Source of the DNA: Corallincola sp.
GTDB lineage: Bacteria > Pseudomonadota > Gammaproteobacteria > Enterobacterales > Neiellaceae
Length of the DNA stretch: 8,450 bases
Reading direction: 5' to 3'
Assembly (NCBI GenBank): GCA_017998495.1
Contig: JAGOCY010000042.1
Span: forward strand, 1-8,450
The notes beneath the pieces were generated by a model. The model did no database searches and was not told the DNA's origin. It worked only from the letters and a program-made list of their open reading frames with translations. How positions within the stretch are numbered: the stretch's first letter is position 1; each line of letters opens with the position of its first letter. Positions 1 through 5,626 of the stretch are shown here, piece after piece. A program made the translations under genes and the position numbers.

Positions 1-121
1 GAAAGGCCGAGCCAGCGACGGCAAAAAAACGGATCAGGAGCCGCTGGCGGCTCACCTCGATCTGCTGCGGCGTGTCGCCGAAATCGAAGTGGTTGATGGC
101 GTGCAACAGCTGCTTCAACAC
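1..121 (-). CDS. N-terminus of a probable membrane protein, cut by left edge
   Basis: An open frame starts at a GTG (121-119) and runs off the left edge after 40 codons. A purine-rich ribosome-binding site (AGGGGG, 7 nt before the GTG) supports this start. The peptide begins MLKQLLHAINHFDFGD, continues with a basic patch (SRQRLLIR) and then turns hydrophobic (FFAVAGSAF), as at the cytoplasmic lead into a first transmembrane helix. Such leaders are common in membrane-bound diguanylate cyclases and sensor kinases, but too little is visible to name a family. An ATG at 128-126 in another frame gives an arginine- and proline-rich peptide and looks less likely. The gene lies 108 bp downstream of the RimK-like gene on the same strand and could be co-transcribed or use the promoter proposed at 158-186. 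Confidence 0.5.
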   Translation of the reverse strand, partial: MLKQLLHAINHFDFGDTPQQIEVSRQRLLIRFFAVAGSAF

Positions 122-157
122 TGCCCATCCCCCTTTGCCTGCCTTGGTCCAGAGCGC

Positions 158-186
158 ACTCTAGCAGCAGCGCCAGCGCCTGTCTG
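158..186 (-). promoter_or_regulatory. Candidate promoter for the left-edge gene
   Basis: On the minus strand, an extended -10 (TGC followed by TAGAGT, 158-163) sits 17 bp from a CAGACA -35 (181-186). Each hexamer matches the sigma70 consensus at four of six positions. The predicted start point is near 151, about 30 nt before the GTG at 121. This is only a pattern match by eye. Confidence 0.3.
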
Positions 187-198
187 CGCGTCAGATCT

Positions 199-213
199 GG
201 TTAACGATTAACC
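199..213. promoter_or_regulatory. 15-bp perfect palindrome, possible operator
   Basis: GGTTAA, a CGA centre and TTAACC form a perfect inverted repeat in the gap between the RimK-like gene and the left-edge gene. It is AT-rich in a GC-rich setting. It lies about 55 bp upstream of the predicted start point near 151, a place where activators often bind. I cannot name a regulator from the sequence. Confidence 0.3.
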
Positions 214-229
214 CGCCTCTCTCTGCCGC

Positions 230-1723
230 TCAGCGCCCCTTATCCTCCATGCGCCGTAAAAATTCCTGCATGATCAGCATGTAAAGCTCATCGCCGAGGA
301 ATGCATCTTCCACTTCATGGTCGATGCTGGGGTTGTCGTTTACCTCGATCACATAGGCCTTGTTGCCGCCCTGCTTGATGTCGATGCCATACAGGCTGTT
401 GCCCACTGGCCGCGCCGCCTTAACGGCGGCATCCAGCACTACCCGCGGTACTTCGTAGGTGGGCAGGGTGTCCCAGCCGCCGCTGCGTACCCGCCGCTCG
501 CCCTTGGGTTTGTCGGCCTCATGTTTGTAGATCTGCCAATGGTCTTTGACCATGTAGTAGCGGCAGGCATAGATCGGCTTGCCGTTGAGGATGCCGATGC
601 GCCAGTCGTACTCGGTGGGCACAAATTCCTGGGCCAGGATCAGGGCTGAGCGGGTAAACAGGGCCTTGAGGCTCTTTTGCAGCTCTTTGCGGTTGCTGAC
701 CTTGGATACCCCGCGCGAGAAGGAGCCATCCGGGATCTTGAGCACCAGCGGGTAGCCGAGGCTGGCCTCGATGCGGCCGGCTGGGTCGTCTTCATAACTG
801 CCGACAATCAGGGTGGTGGGCGACGGCACGCCGTTATGGCGGAACATGTCGTGCAAGTAGACCTTGTTGCAGCAGCGCAGGATCGAGTTGGAGTCGTCGA
901 TCACCACCATCTCTTCCGCCTCGGCCTTCTTGGCAAAGCGGTAGGTGTGGTGGTCGATGGCGGTGGTTTCGCGGATAAAGAGCGCGTCGTACTCGCCCAG
1001 GCGGCCATATTCGCGCTTGTCGATCAGCTCGGCATCGATGCCCAGCTTGTTGGCCGCCTTGATGAAACGCTGCAGCGCCGGCTTGTCGGAGGGCGGCAGC
1101 TCTTCGTTGGGGTTAACCAGAATGGCCATGGCGTGGCGGTACTGTTTGCGCTTGCGCGGGCCTAGCCACAGTTGCTTGCTGTGATAGTCGAGTGCGGCGG
1201 CAAACTCGCTTTGCTGATTGTCCTCGGTCAGCGCGGTCAGCGGCAGCGGCTCGAGCTTGGTCAGCTGCCAACCTTTGCGATAGTTGAGTTCAATGCGCAG
1301 GATCGGGCAGGGAAAGCGGTCGAACAGTCGGCGCGCCAGCCCCTGCAAGGGTTCAAAGCTGGTGGTGCCGAAGTAGCTCATCACCGTGATCGCCTTGTCG
1401 CGCGGGCTGTCGTTGAGCTTTTTCTCCAGCACCCCTTCGATCCCCTCCAGCTGCAGCAGGTAAAGGCCGCGCGAGCGCAGATCGTTAAGGGTGGGCACCG
1501 TCGGCATCACCTTGTGGCCACGGGCTTCGGCCAGCAGCGAGCAGTAATAGCCCTCGCTCAGGTATTCCGATGAGTTGCACAGGTTGATCACCCGCACCGC
1601 CTCGGCTTTGGCCGGCACCGCCTTACCCGACAGATAGTCGGGCAGGGCCACCACGGCCGATGAGGGGTAAAACGGCTGCCAGTGTTCCAGTCGGTCAACG
1701 ACGATCAGCAGTTGTGCGGGCAT
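230..1723 (-). CDS. RimK-like ATP-grasp ligase with N-terminal RLAN-type domain
   Basis: A 497-residue protein. Residues 1-150 resemble the N-terminal domain found in long RimK-like proteins (IVVDRLEHWQPFYPS near the start; NLCNSSEYLSEGYYCSLLAEA at about 48-68). A linker and pre-ATP-grasp region follow (about 190-290). The C-terminal 290-490 is an ATP-grasp fold: the nucleotide loop KIPDGSFSRGVSKV (329-342), the strand ILAQEFVPTEYDWRIG (362-377), and the metal-binding segments YGIDI (445-449) and VIEVNDNPS (458-466). ATP-grasp enzymes of this type join an amino acid to a carboxylate through an acyl phosphate. True RimK, which adds glutamate to ribosomal protein S6, is about 300 residues and lacks the N-terminal domain, so the substrate here is likely different and unknown. 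The ATG at 1721-1723 has AGGA 7 nt upstream. The gene is divergent from the GNAT-peptidase fusion, a partnership reported for this amidoligase group. Confidence 0.9.
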   Translation of the reverse strand: MPAQLLIVVDRLEHWQPFYPSSAVVALPDYLSGKAVPAKAEAVRVINLCNSSEYLSEGYYCSLLAEARGHKVMPTVPTLNDLRSRGLYLLQLEGIEGVLEKKLNDSPRDKAITVMSYFGTTSFEPLQGLARRLFDRFPCPILRIELNYRKGWQLTKLEPLPLTALTEDNQQSEFAAALDYHSKQLWLGPRKRKQYRHAMAILVNPNEELPPSDKPALQRFIKAANKLGIDAELIDKREYGRLGEYDALFIRETTAIDHHTYRFAKKAEAEEMVVIDDSNSILRCCNKVYLHDMFRHNGVPSPTTLIVGSYEDDPAGRIEASLGYPLVLKIPDGSFSRGVSKVSNRKELQKSLKALFTRSALILAQEFVPTEYDWRIGILNGKPIYACRYYMVKDHWQIYKHEADKPKGERRVRSGGWDTLPTYEVPRVVLDAAVKAARPVGNSLYGIDIKQGGNKAYVIEVNDNPSIDHEVEDAFLGDELYMLIMQEFLRRMEDKGR

Positions 1724-1764
1724 GGCCTCATCCTGGGCGCGGCGGTGATGGAAAATGCGTCCGC

Positions 1765-1793
1765 ATCATACGCCCAAAGAAAATCGCCCTCCA
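1765..1793 (-). promoter_or_regulatory. Candidate promoter for the RimK-like gene
   Basis: On the minus strand, TATGAT (1765-1770, five of six to the -10 consensus) lies 17 bp from a weak -35, TGGAGG (1788-1793). The predicted start point near 1758 is about 35 nt before the ATG. A 12-bp palindrome (ATGCG-TC-CGCAT, 1755-1766) covers the start point and the edge of the -10, and could be an operator. Confidence 0.3.
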
Positions 1794-1836
1794 TGGGCTG
1801 CAAAGAATGGTTAAAGTTAAGTCCGACAGCAGTGAC

Positions 1837-1841
1837 AGGAG
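1837..1841 (+). promoter_or_regulatory. Shine-Dalgarno site that fixes the GTG start at 1849
   Basis: AGGAG lies 7 nt before a GTG at 1849 that is in frame with the GNAT-peptidase fusion. The in-frame ATG at 1807 has no comparable purine tract, and the ATG at 1660 lies inside the divergent RimK-like gene. The site therefore favours a GTG start and a 371-residue product beginning MAVTIRRGVLDDLDAL, which is where GNAT homology begins. Confidence 0.6.
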
Positions 1842-1848
1842 TGACAAG

Positions 1849-2964
1849 GTGGCCGTAACGATTCGCAGGGGCGTGCTGGATGATCTGGACGCACTCGAGG
1901 ATCTGGAGCAGCGCTGTTTTGACAGCGACCGCATCAGCCGCCGCAGTTTTCGCCGCTTTCTCAAAGACGACAGTGACCTGTTGCTGGTGGCGGAGGAGCA
2001 GGGTTTGATCCTCGGCTATGCCTTGGTGCTGCTGCATGCGGTTCATGCACTGGCCCGCCTCTACTCACTGGCGGTTGATCCGGCCGCCCGTGGCAAGGGG
2101 GTGGCGCGGGCACTGATGCTGGCGGCCGAGCAGGCGGCGGCCGAGCAGCAGCGGGTGGCGATGCGCCTTGAGGTGCGCAGCGATAATCACGCCGCCATCG
2201 CCCTTTACCAGCAGCTCGGCTACAAGGTGTTCGGCCACCATGCTCACTATTACGAGGATGACGCCGATGCCTTGCGCATGCATAAGCGCATTCTGTTTCC
2301 TGGTAGCCGCAAGCTGCTGCAGCCGCTGCCCTACTACCGCCAGACCACCCCCTTTACCTGCGGCGCCGCCTGTGTGCTGATGGCCACAGCCCAGGTGGCC
2401 GACGACGAGCGCATCAACCGCGCCCGTGAACTGGCGATCTGGCGCGAGGCCACCACCATCTTCATGACCACCGGCCATGGCGGCTGCAGCCCCCACGGCC
2501 TGGCACTGGCCGCCTGGCGGCGTGGCTTTGAGTCGCAGGTGTGGGTCAGCTCGAAGGAGACGCCGTTCATCGATACGGTGCGGGTGGCCGAGAAGCGCAC
2601 GGTGATGGAGCTGGTGCATGACGAGTTTTTGCTCGAGCTGGCCGAGGCGGCCATTCCGGTGGTGGAGCAGGCGCCCACCGTCGAGCGGCTGAAGCAGGCG
2701 TTGAGCGATGGCTGGGTGCCCATTGTGCTGATCAGCACCTGGCGTTTTGATCAGCGTAAGGTGCCGCACTGGGTGGCGGTGCTGGGGGTGGCCAACGGCA
2801 TGGTCTATATCCACGATCCGGACGTGGATGAAAGCCGCGGCGAGACCCTGAGTGACTGCCAGCAGTTGCCCATTCCGGCACAAATGTTTGACCGGGTGGC
2901 CCGCTATGGCCGTAAACGGTTGCGTTCGGCAGTACTGGTGCGGCCACGGCCGCTGACGACTTGA
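1849..2964 (+). CDS. GNAT acetyltransferase fused to C39/papain-like peptidase domain
   Basis: A 371-residue two-domain protein. Residues 3-150 are a GNAT fold: a core strand LYSLAVDPAARGKGVARAL (71-89) carrying the acetyl-CoA pyrophosphate loop RGKGVA, then the later GNAT segment DNHAAIALYQQLGYK (112-126). Residues 155-371 are a cysteine-peptidase-like domain (DUF3335/C39-like): QTTPFTCGAA with candidate nucleophile C171, PHWVAVLGV with candidate H307, and HDPD with candidate D323. No signal peptide or membrane helix is seen, so the protein should be cytoplasmic. It is divergent from the RimK-like ligase with a short shared control region. From this partnership I infer that the three activities act on one peptide or modified protein: ligation, acetylation, and cleavage. 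The substrate is unknown. A start at ATG 1807 (14 more residues) is possible but less well supported than the GTG at 1849. Confidence 0.85.
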   Translation: MAVTIRRGVLDDLDALEDLEQRCFDSDRISRRSFRRFLKDDSDLLLVAEEQGLILGYALVLLHAVHALARLYSLAVDPAARGKGVARALMLAAEQAAAEQQRVAMRLEVRSDNHAAIALYQQLGYKVFGHHAHYYEDDADALRMHKRILFPGSRKLLQPLPYYRQTTPFTCGAACVLMATAQVADDERINRARELAIWREATTIFMTTGHGGCSPHGLALAAWRRGFESQVWVSSKETPFIDTVRVAEKRTVMELVHDEFLLELAEAAIPVVEQAPTVERLKQALSDGWVPIVLISTWRFDQRKVPHWVAVLGVANGMVYIHDPDVDESRGETLSDCQQLPIPAQMFDRVARYGRKRLRSAVLVRPRPLTT

Positions 2965-2977
2965 TCGACCAAGGGCG

Positions 2978-3000
2978 ATTGCCGCTAGACTGGCGGCGAT
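2978..3000 (+). terminator. Stem-loop after the GNAT-peptidase gene, no U tract
   Basis: An 8-bp stem (ATTGCCGC at 2978-2985 with GCGGCGAT at 2993-3000, one G-U pair) and a 7-nt loop lie between the GNAT-peptidase stop and the YbhB-type start. There is no run of T after it, so it is not a standard intrinsic terminator. It could slow polymerase, protect an mRNA end, or be chance in GC-rich DNA. Confidence 0.25.
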
Positions 3001-3026
3001 GGTCAACCTGCTAACAAGGGAACAGC

Positions 3027-3587
3027 ATGAACAGAATTCTTGTCGCCGGCCTGCTGGCCTGCCTGATTCCGGTCGCCCAAGCTGCCGATTTTCGCCTCAG
3101 CAGTAGCGCAATTGCCGCCAACAGCAGCATAGCGCCGAGCTTTGAGTTCAACGGCTTTGGCTGCAGCGGCGCCAACCAGTCGCCTGATCTGAGCTGGCAG
3201 GGGGCGCCGGCCGGCACTCTCGGCTATGCGCTCACCGTCTACGACCCAGACGCCCCCACCGGCTCGGGCTGGTGGCACTGGTCGGTGGTCAATATCCCGG
3301 CCTCGGTCACCGCTCTGGCTGCTGATGCTGGGGCAGTCGGTGGTGCCAAACTGCCCGCGGGCGCCAGCCATGTGCGCATCGATTACGGCTATGCCGGTTG
3401 GGGTGGGGTCTGCCCGCCGCCGGGCGACAAGCCCCACCGCTATATCTTTACCGTCCATGCGCTCAAGGTTGAGAAGCTGGATCTGCCCGCGGACGCCACC
3501 GCGGCGCTGGCCGGCTATATGATCAACGCCAACGCCCTGGCCACCGCCAGCTTCACTGCCTATTACGGCCGGCCGGCAACGCCATGA
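3027..3587 (+). CDS. Secreted PEBP protein, YbhB/YbcL family
   Basis: A 186-residue phosphatidylethanolamine-binding (Raf-kinase-inhibitor-like) protein. Residues 1-19 are a signal peptide ending in VAQA, so the mature protein should start at ADFRL in the periplasm. Family motifs follow in order: QSPDLSW (51-57), the ligand-pocket motif YDPDAP (72-77), GWWHWSVVNIP (81-91), and GGVCPPPGDKPHRY (126-139). Two cysteines (C46, C129) might form a disulfide. Length is normal for the exported bacterial form. The biological role of bacterial members is poorly defined; small-molecule or lipid head-group binding is a family-level expectation. The ATG has AAGGG 6 nt upstream. The stop overlaps the start of the next gene (ATGA), so the two are probably translated together. 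Confidence 0.92.
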   Translation: MNRILVAGLLACLIPVAQAADFRLSSSAIAANSSIAPSFEFNGFGCSGANQSPDLSWQGAPAGTLGYALTVYDPDAPTGSGWWHWSVVNIPASVTALAADAGAVGGAKLPAGASHVRIDYGYAGWGGVCPPPGDKPHRYIFTVHALKVEKLDLPADATAALAGYMINANALATASFTAYYGRPATP

Positions 3588-4381
3588 ACGGGATAAGGGG
3601 CTGGTTGCTGCTGTTGACACTGTGGTTTGCTGGCGGGGCGGCAGCTGGCCAGTTGGCCATCATCGAGCTTAAGCACCGGCTGCCGGAGCAGGTGCTGCCG
3701 ACCTTGCGGCCACTGCTGGCCCCGGGCGGTTCCTTGACCGGGGCCCAGAACCAGCTATTTGTGCGCACCACGCCGGACAATCTGGCCGAGCTGAAAGCAG
3801 TGCTGGCGACTCTCGATCAGCCGCAGCGGCGGCTGCTGATCTCGGTGGGTCAGGGCAACAGCACGCAGCGCAGCGGTAGCGCGGCAGGGCTCAATGGCGC
3901 CAGTGTCAGCATCGGCGAGCAGTCTCAGATGCGGGTCAGTGGCGGGCTTGCCGCCAGCCGTGGCAGCAGCAGCCACAACGTCCGCCAGCAGGTACAGACC
4001 CTCGAAGGCAGCCCGGCGCGCATCCATATCGGTGAATCCTTCCCCTTGCCGATGCGCCAGTGGGTGATAGGGCCAGATGGCGCCGTGATCACCGACAGCA
4101 TCCAGTATGTGGATGTGGGTAGCGGCTTTTATGCCAGTGCGCGGGTGGTGGGCGAGCAGGTGACGCTAACTATTAGCCCGCAGCAACAGCAGCTGCGCGG
4201 CGATGCCAGTATCGACAGCGCCGGCCTGGAGACCACGGTCAGCGGCCGTTTGGGGGAATGGATCGATTTGGGCGGTTCAACCCTCAGCCGCAGTGACCAA
4301 CAGCAGGGGCTGCTGGGCGGCGGTGAGCGCCAGCAGCAGGGACAGCAGCAGGTTCAGCTAAAAGTTGAACTGCTGCCCTGA
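3584..4381 (+). CDS. Short secretin-like protein (NolW domain plus secretin tail)
   Basis: A 265-residue exported protein. Residues 1-21 form a signal peptide. Residues 23-85 match a NolW/secretin N domain: IIELKHRLPEQVLPTLRPLL, then LFVRTTPDNLAELKAVLATLD, then QRRLLISV. Residues 88-135 are a Ser/Gly/Gln-rich linker. Residues 136-235 resemble the end of a secretin domain: a segment like the VGE.VP strand (ARIHIGESFPLP, 145-156), VDVGSGFYASARVVGEQVTLTISP (176-199), and LETTVSGRLGEWIDLGGST (215-233), like the T.V.V..GE...LGG signature. The tail (239-257) is Gln-rich. True outer-membrane secretins are usually over 400 residues with several N domains and a longer barrel, so this is a reduced relative that may not form a pore on its own. 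It shares an ATGA junction with the upstream PEBP gene; no other secretion genes are nearby. Function unknown. Confidence 0.72.
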   Translation: MNGIRGWLLLLTLWFAGGAAAGQLAIIELKHRLPEQVLPTLRPLLAPGGSLTGAQNQLFVRTTPDNLAELKAVLATLDQPQRRLLISVGQGNSTQRSGSAAGLNGASVSIGEQSQMRVSGGLAASRGSSSHNVRQQVQTLEGSPARIHIGESFPLPMRQWVIGPDGAVITDSIQYVDVGSGFYASARVVGEQVTLTISPQQQQLRGDASIDSAGLETTVSGRLGEWIDLGGSTLSRSDQQQGLLGGGERQQQGQQQVQLKVELLP

Positions 4382-4424
4382 CCCTGTGCCCGACAACGGC
4401 GGTAAGCGCCGATAGGCTCGCGAC

Positions 4425-4534
4425 TGGACGTGAGCGCGCTAGGGGCAGGCTGGACGTGACCGCGCCCTAGGCGCATGACTTGGACGTGACCGCGCCCTAG
4501 GCGCATGACTTGGACGTGACCGCGCCCTAGGCGC
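4425..4534. repeat. 30-bp tandem repeat array in a convergent gap
   Basis: The unit begins TGGACGTGACCGCGCCCTAG and ends GCGCATGACT. Copies at 4451-4480 and 4481-4510 are identical. A third (4511-4534) matches for its first 24 bases and then runs into the folE2 coding end. A diverged copy of about 26 bp (4425-4450) precedes them. The copies abut with no unique spacers, so this is a minisatellite, not a CRISPR array. Each full copy contains a small palindrome (GCGCC-CTA-GGCGC). It occupies most of the gap between the secretin-like and folE2 stop codons. Confidence 0.9.
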
Positions 4535-4537
4535 GGT
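4519..4537 (-). terminator. Perfect inverted repeat around the folE2 stop codon
   Basis: ACCGCGCC and GGCGCGGT form a perfect 8-bp GC-rich stem whose 3-nt loop on the minus strand is the TAG stop codon of folE2. No U tract follows. It could act as an mRNA-end stem or assist Rho-dependent termination. The weaker palindromes of the adjacent repeat copies follow it in the direction of folE2 transcription. Confidence 0.4.
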
Positions 4538-5453
4538 AGCCACCCGCCACCCCTTTGCTGGTGATGGCCACTGCATCATGGGGATGGAGGCTCTCCAGGT
4601 GGTTGACCCGCACCAGAAAGTCGCTGAACTCCGGGCGTGGGTTGAGCGCATGTTGCAGCCGCCGCGCGGCGTCTTCACAGAACATCAGGTTCTGGCCATT
4701 GAGGCGGGCAAACTCCTGCTCATCGGCACGCTTCACGGCGGCCTGCACTGGGGTTTGCACTGCCCCTTCCAGCAAGTCGATCAGTGGCCGGATCGGGAAG
4801 GCCCATACATCCTCGGCCAGGGTAACCGTCACTTCTCCGATACTGCGCTGGCTGTGGGGGGTTGCGACCACCCCCTGGGTGGTGCCCAGCCAGGCATGCA
4901 CGGCATCAGCGTCGACCGCCTCGCCACGGCCGAAGCGGGCCTCAAAGGCCTCCTGAATCAGCTGACGGGCGAGTGCCGCCGAGCAGGGGCAGGTGGAGGA
5001 GTAGGGGATATCGACCTTCAGTTCCAGCGTCACCTCACCGTCACGCAGGGTGCCATCAATGCGTACCGGGTAGGATTTCCAGCCCAGCTTGCCGCTGACC
5101 AGTGAAGCCCGGCGCAGGTGGTAGTCGAAACGGATGCTGACCCGCGCCGCATCCGACAGATCTTCGTGGCTGGCGACAAACTCTTCGAGCAGGCGCTTGA
5201 GGCTGGTGATGCTCAGCTGGCCTTCAACGCTCAGGGTGTCGAGCAGCAGGTAAAGGCGCGACATATGAATGCCTTTGGCCCGGGGGTCGATCAGGTTGAC
5301 CCAGGCGCCAATACGAGCGCTGACCTGTTGCACCGCTTCCCCATCTGCTTCAATCAGCAGAGGCATCTCGATATTGTCCATACCGACCCAGCTCAGGACC
5401 CCCTCAGTCTGGGGGATGGCGTGGTGGGCAATATCGGGCATGATGTTTGGCAT
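4527..5453 (-). CDS. folE2: GTP cyclohydrolase FolE2 (type IB)
   Basis: A 308-residue cytoplasmic enzyme of the FolE2 family, which converts GTP to 7,8-dihydroneopterin triphosphate plus formate, the entry step to folate and some pterin- and deazaguanine-derived compounds. Family landmarks are KGIHMSRLY (60-68), the Cys motif STCPCSAAL (153-161; C157 is the likely active-site Cys), and HSQRS (200-204). The conserved tail segment [21 protein letters not shown] lies at 246-266. FolE2 does not need the zinc site of FolE1 and in several bacteria is induced when zinc is scarce. The start is the ATG at 5451-5453, with GAGGA 7 nt upstream. Extending the frame to 5624 would cross the promoter and add a non-homologous leader. 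The C-terminus is ordinary apart from its stop codon lying in the last copy of the repeat array. The symbol is confident; a folE1 copy elsewhere cannot be seen. Confidence 0.95.
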   Translation of the reverse strand: MPNIMPDIAHHAIPQTEGVLSWVGMDNIEMPLLIEADGEAVQQVSARIGAWVNLIDPRAKGIHMSRLYLLLDTLSVEGQLSITSLKRLLEEFVASHEDLSDAARVSIRFDYHLRRASLVSGKLGWKSYPVRIDGTLRDGEVTLELKVDIPYSSTCPCSAALARQLIQEAFEARFGRGEAVDADAVHAWLGTTQGVVATPHSQRSIGEVTVTLAEDVWAFPIRPLIDLLEGAVQTPVQAAVKRADEQEFARLNGQNLMFCEDAARRLQHALNPRPEFSDFLVRVNHLESLHPHDAVAITSKGVAGGYRA

Positions 5454-5501
5454 GCAACAGTCCTCGTCAGCGGCGGTTAAAACGGCGTGGCCTTGTACGT
5501 G

Positions 5502-5526
5502 AAGGTGCACAAAAAGGATGCACCTT
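5502..5526. promoter_or_regulatory. Perfect 8+8 inverted repeat, likely folE2 operator
   Basis: AAGGTGCA (5502-5509) and TGCACCTT (5519-5526) are perfect inverted arms with a 9-nt A-rich centre. The right arm overlaps the proposed folE2 -10 (5524-5529), and the centre covers the predicted start point near 5517. Most of the left arm would be transcribed but the right arm would not, so a DNA operator is more likely than an RNA hairpin. A repressor bound here would block folE2. Zur is a reasonable candidate because FolE2 is often zinc-controlled, but the site does not look like the enterobacterial Zur box, so the regulator is unassigned. Confidence 0.5.
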
Positions 5527-5552
5527 ATATCACAACCTGTCGTAAGCGTCAG
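5524..5552 (-). promoter_or_regulatory. sigma70-type promoter for folE2
   Basis: On the minus strand, TATAAG (5524-5529, five of six) lies 17 bp from CTGACG (5547-5552, four of six). The predicted start point near 5517 gives a leader of about 64 nt before the ATG. This is the best promoter match I see in the window. Confidence 0.55.
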
Positions 5553-5554
5553 GA

Positions 5555-5570
5555 TGTGATCTGGATCATC
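5555..5570. promoter_or_regulatory. CRP-like site between folE2 and the HPt gene
   Basis: TGTGA-TCTGGA-TCATC matches the CRP consensus TGTGA-N6-TCACA perfectly in the left half and at three of five positions in the right. The six central bases differ from the ideal TCTAGA at one position. It adjoins the folE2 -35, centred near -45.5 from the predicted folE2 start point, close to but not at the usual class II distance (-41.5). It is also 57 bp upstream of the divergent HPt start codon, so it could serve either gene. Confidence 0.45.
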
Positions 5571-5626
5571 CGCCGAGTGTAAGTCAGGGCTTTTTTCACA
5601 AACACCAACCAGTGGCAGGGGCAAGG

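Noticed and set aside
230..1723. Calling the ATP-grasp protein RimK
   Set aside because: It is about 200 residues longer, with an N-terminal domain that RimK lacks, so the ribosomal S6 role cannot be assumed.
2065..3006. Long 313-codon open frame on the minus strand
   Set aside because: It is antisense to the GNAT-peptidase fusion, has a His/Gln/Arg-rich composition typical of GC-rich shadow frames, and matches no family.
3003..3620. 205-codon open frame on the minus strand
   Set aside because: It lies antisense to the PEBP gene, whose motifs and signal peptide are unmistakable.
4451..4534. Possible CRISPR array
   Set aside because: The 30-bp units abut directly with no unique spacers, and no cas genes are near.
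4439..4678. Minus-strand open frame encoding a 10-residue peptide repeat
   Set aside because: The peptide repeat is only the translation of the 30-bp DNA repeat, and the rest overlaps folE2 in another frame.
5590..5597. T-run as an intrinsic terminator
   Set aside because: No GC-rich stem precedes it on the plus strand, and it lies in a divergent promoter region where no gene ends.
5454..5624. N-terminal extension of folE2 to 5624
   Set aside because: It would translate the promoter and operator region, has no family similarity, and the ATG at 5453 has a good ribosome-binding site.
5612..5626. GTG start for the HPt protein
   Set aside because: No Shine-Dalgarno site precedes it, whereas the ATG at 5627 has AGGGG at proper spacing.
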